A DNA stretch of 64,000 nucleotides from Hymenolepis diminuta (taxonomy: Eukaryota > Platyhelminthes > Cestoda > Cyclophyllidea > Hymenolepididae): positions 526,698-590,697 of the forward strand of contig CAADRB010000032.1 of the NCBI GenBank assembly GCA_900708905.1. Direction: 5' to 3'. Positions 62,931 through 64,000 of the stretch are shown here, in pieces. Positions within the stretch are counted from its first letter, which is position 1. Every line of letters starts with the position of its first letter. The translations under genes were made by a program, and so were the position numbers. Below the pieces are notes generated by a model. The model was not told the DNA's origin and searched no databases. It was given only the letters and a program-made list of their open reading frames with translations.

Positions 62931-64000
62931 GCGAGATATATAATTTTATGCGTCTGCATGCTCATATTCACAGACGTATATGCTTGGTTTATTTCGCCGA
63001 AAAAGTATAAAAGCTTTTGCGTCATAATAACCGTGAAAGCCTCATTTTTTAGTATTTAAAAAGTTAAAAATAGCAAAGTTGACTAACCCAATGCCTTTCG
63101 AATGACCTTCTTAATAACTCGGATGGTAATACAGGACCTATCTAACCCTCGAGAATCCTTACAGACACGTATATTTGAAGAATCCGTAAGAAAGCTGGTG
63201 ATAAATCTTAAAAGGAATTTACAAATGAAGAAGGCAATTATTCATTTCCCGTATCTTGAGTTAAAAATGAAAAATTCTATTTTGAATTAAATTCTCCTTC
63301 CAAAAATTCAAGTTTCTGATAGATATCTTCCTGCCGAATTTGTAATGAGCAAATTAACACTATTGATTGACGAGTAATAATTATTAAACTAACTAGGGAG
63401 AAAAGGTAAGAATCGTCGTTCATTCCTCTAAATTGGTCCCTTTTAGCTACCAAGGGTAATACACTTGTTTTATAGAATCTGTAATTGAATAAATACATTT
63501 TTTTAAAAGATTTGGGATTTGACAGCCATTAAATCGGGTATCAAACTTAATGACCTCCTTTGTCCCTATCCAAGATTTTATGTGCCTTTTTTTTCAAAAT
63601 TTTCTCTAATTTCTTGTAATAAGAAATGTTAAATTACAAACCGCCTTATGACATTTCAACCCGAAAAGAGATGAACTACAGCACGGTATTTGATATTCAT
63701 ATAAAATCAATGTACTAAGCTTTCATTCTTTTAAGAAATAAAATGGATAAATATATGCATGTCTGATTTATATCATTTACCGACTTAAATTGACCATTTT
63801 GATTAAATAAACTAAATATCAAGCAAAATTTGTAAGAAAACAGAAAAGGCAAGCATCGACATATTTGGTCACCTGTATTATTGCCTAGAGCATATTCTCT
63901 CGTTCTTGCTGTTACTTTAATCCTCTCTGAATTATGCCGGAATAAACGGATGTCGAAACCTAGAAATTCAACGAAGAACCCAGTCCGAATTATAGCATCA

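Larger units (their letters stand above)
56201..64000. other. Region downstream of prominin, no gene supported
   Basis: AT-rich, containing repeat-B copies 3 and 4, SINE-like copies at 58.0 and 60.1 kb and a poly-G run at about 61670-61682. Hydrophobic - strand frames at 59171-59946 were examined but could not be linked into a gene. The start of any following gene lies outside the window. Confidence 0.5.

Noticed and set aside
1..64000. tRNA or rRNA genes, CRISPR arrays, riboswitches
   Set aside because: None seen. tRNA-like A/B boxes occur only in diverged SINE copies and do not form an intact tRNA.

Overview
The window is nuclear DNA from an animal and almost certainly a flatworm, most likely a tapeworm (inference). 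It is AT-rich, its genes are cut into many short exons, and many introns are tiny (33-50 nt) with GT..AG ends, mixed with introns of several kb. It carries a tRNA-derived SINE-like family, a second unidentified repeat family, a decayed mariner element and LTR-retrotransposon debris. There are two assembly gaps (22998-23708, 711 N; 46860-46909, 50 N). Nothing is bacterial: no operons, Shine-Dalgarno sites or CRISPR.

Three genes can be supported. (1) A + strand gene at 1727-16813 has about 23-24 exons (1010-1052 aa). It resembles TALPID3/KIAA0586, the basal-body protein needed for ciliogenesis and Hedgehog signalling. Its middle holds a run of eight, possibly nine, consecutive small exons (57-108 nt). 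All are multiples of three and all are in phase 2, and several look like tandem duplicates of one another. This micro-exon array is the most unusual feature of the window. (2) A - strand gene at 18363/18513-19329 encodes a signal peptide, an 11-cysteine block and a Ser/Thr-rich tail. I do not recognise the family. An in-frame TAA interrupts the tail, but the same Thr-rich frame continues 49 codons to a second stop followed by AATAAA. (3) A + strand gene at 25496-56200 is a full-length prominin (CD133 family) with five membrane segments. Its 20 exons give 835 aa with one terminal exon or 862 aa with the other, so the cytoplasmic tail seems to be switched by splicing.

Layout: 1-890 is a broken LTR-retrotransposon gag (- strand). 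1.7-16.8 kb is the TALPID3-like gene. 18.4-19.3 kb is the Cys-rich/Ser-Thr-rich gene. 19.6-25 kb is repeats, an LTR candidate and the large gap. 25.5-56.2 kb is prominin with SINEs, repeat-B copies and a mariner (53.6-54.6 kb) in its introns. 56.2-64 kb is non-coding with more repeat copies.

The two named genes share a biological theme: prominins mark membrane protrusions and cilia, and TALPID3 builds the ciliary base. Their proximity may be chance. In both genes the first coding exon is preceded by a splice acceptor only about 20 nt before the ATG, as expected for either a 5' UTR intron or spliced-leader trans-splicing. All exon models here come from reading frame continuity, splice phase and splice-site consensus by eye. 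No alignment or transcript data were available.
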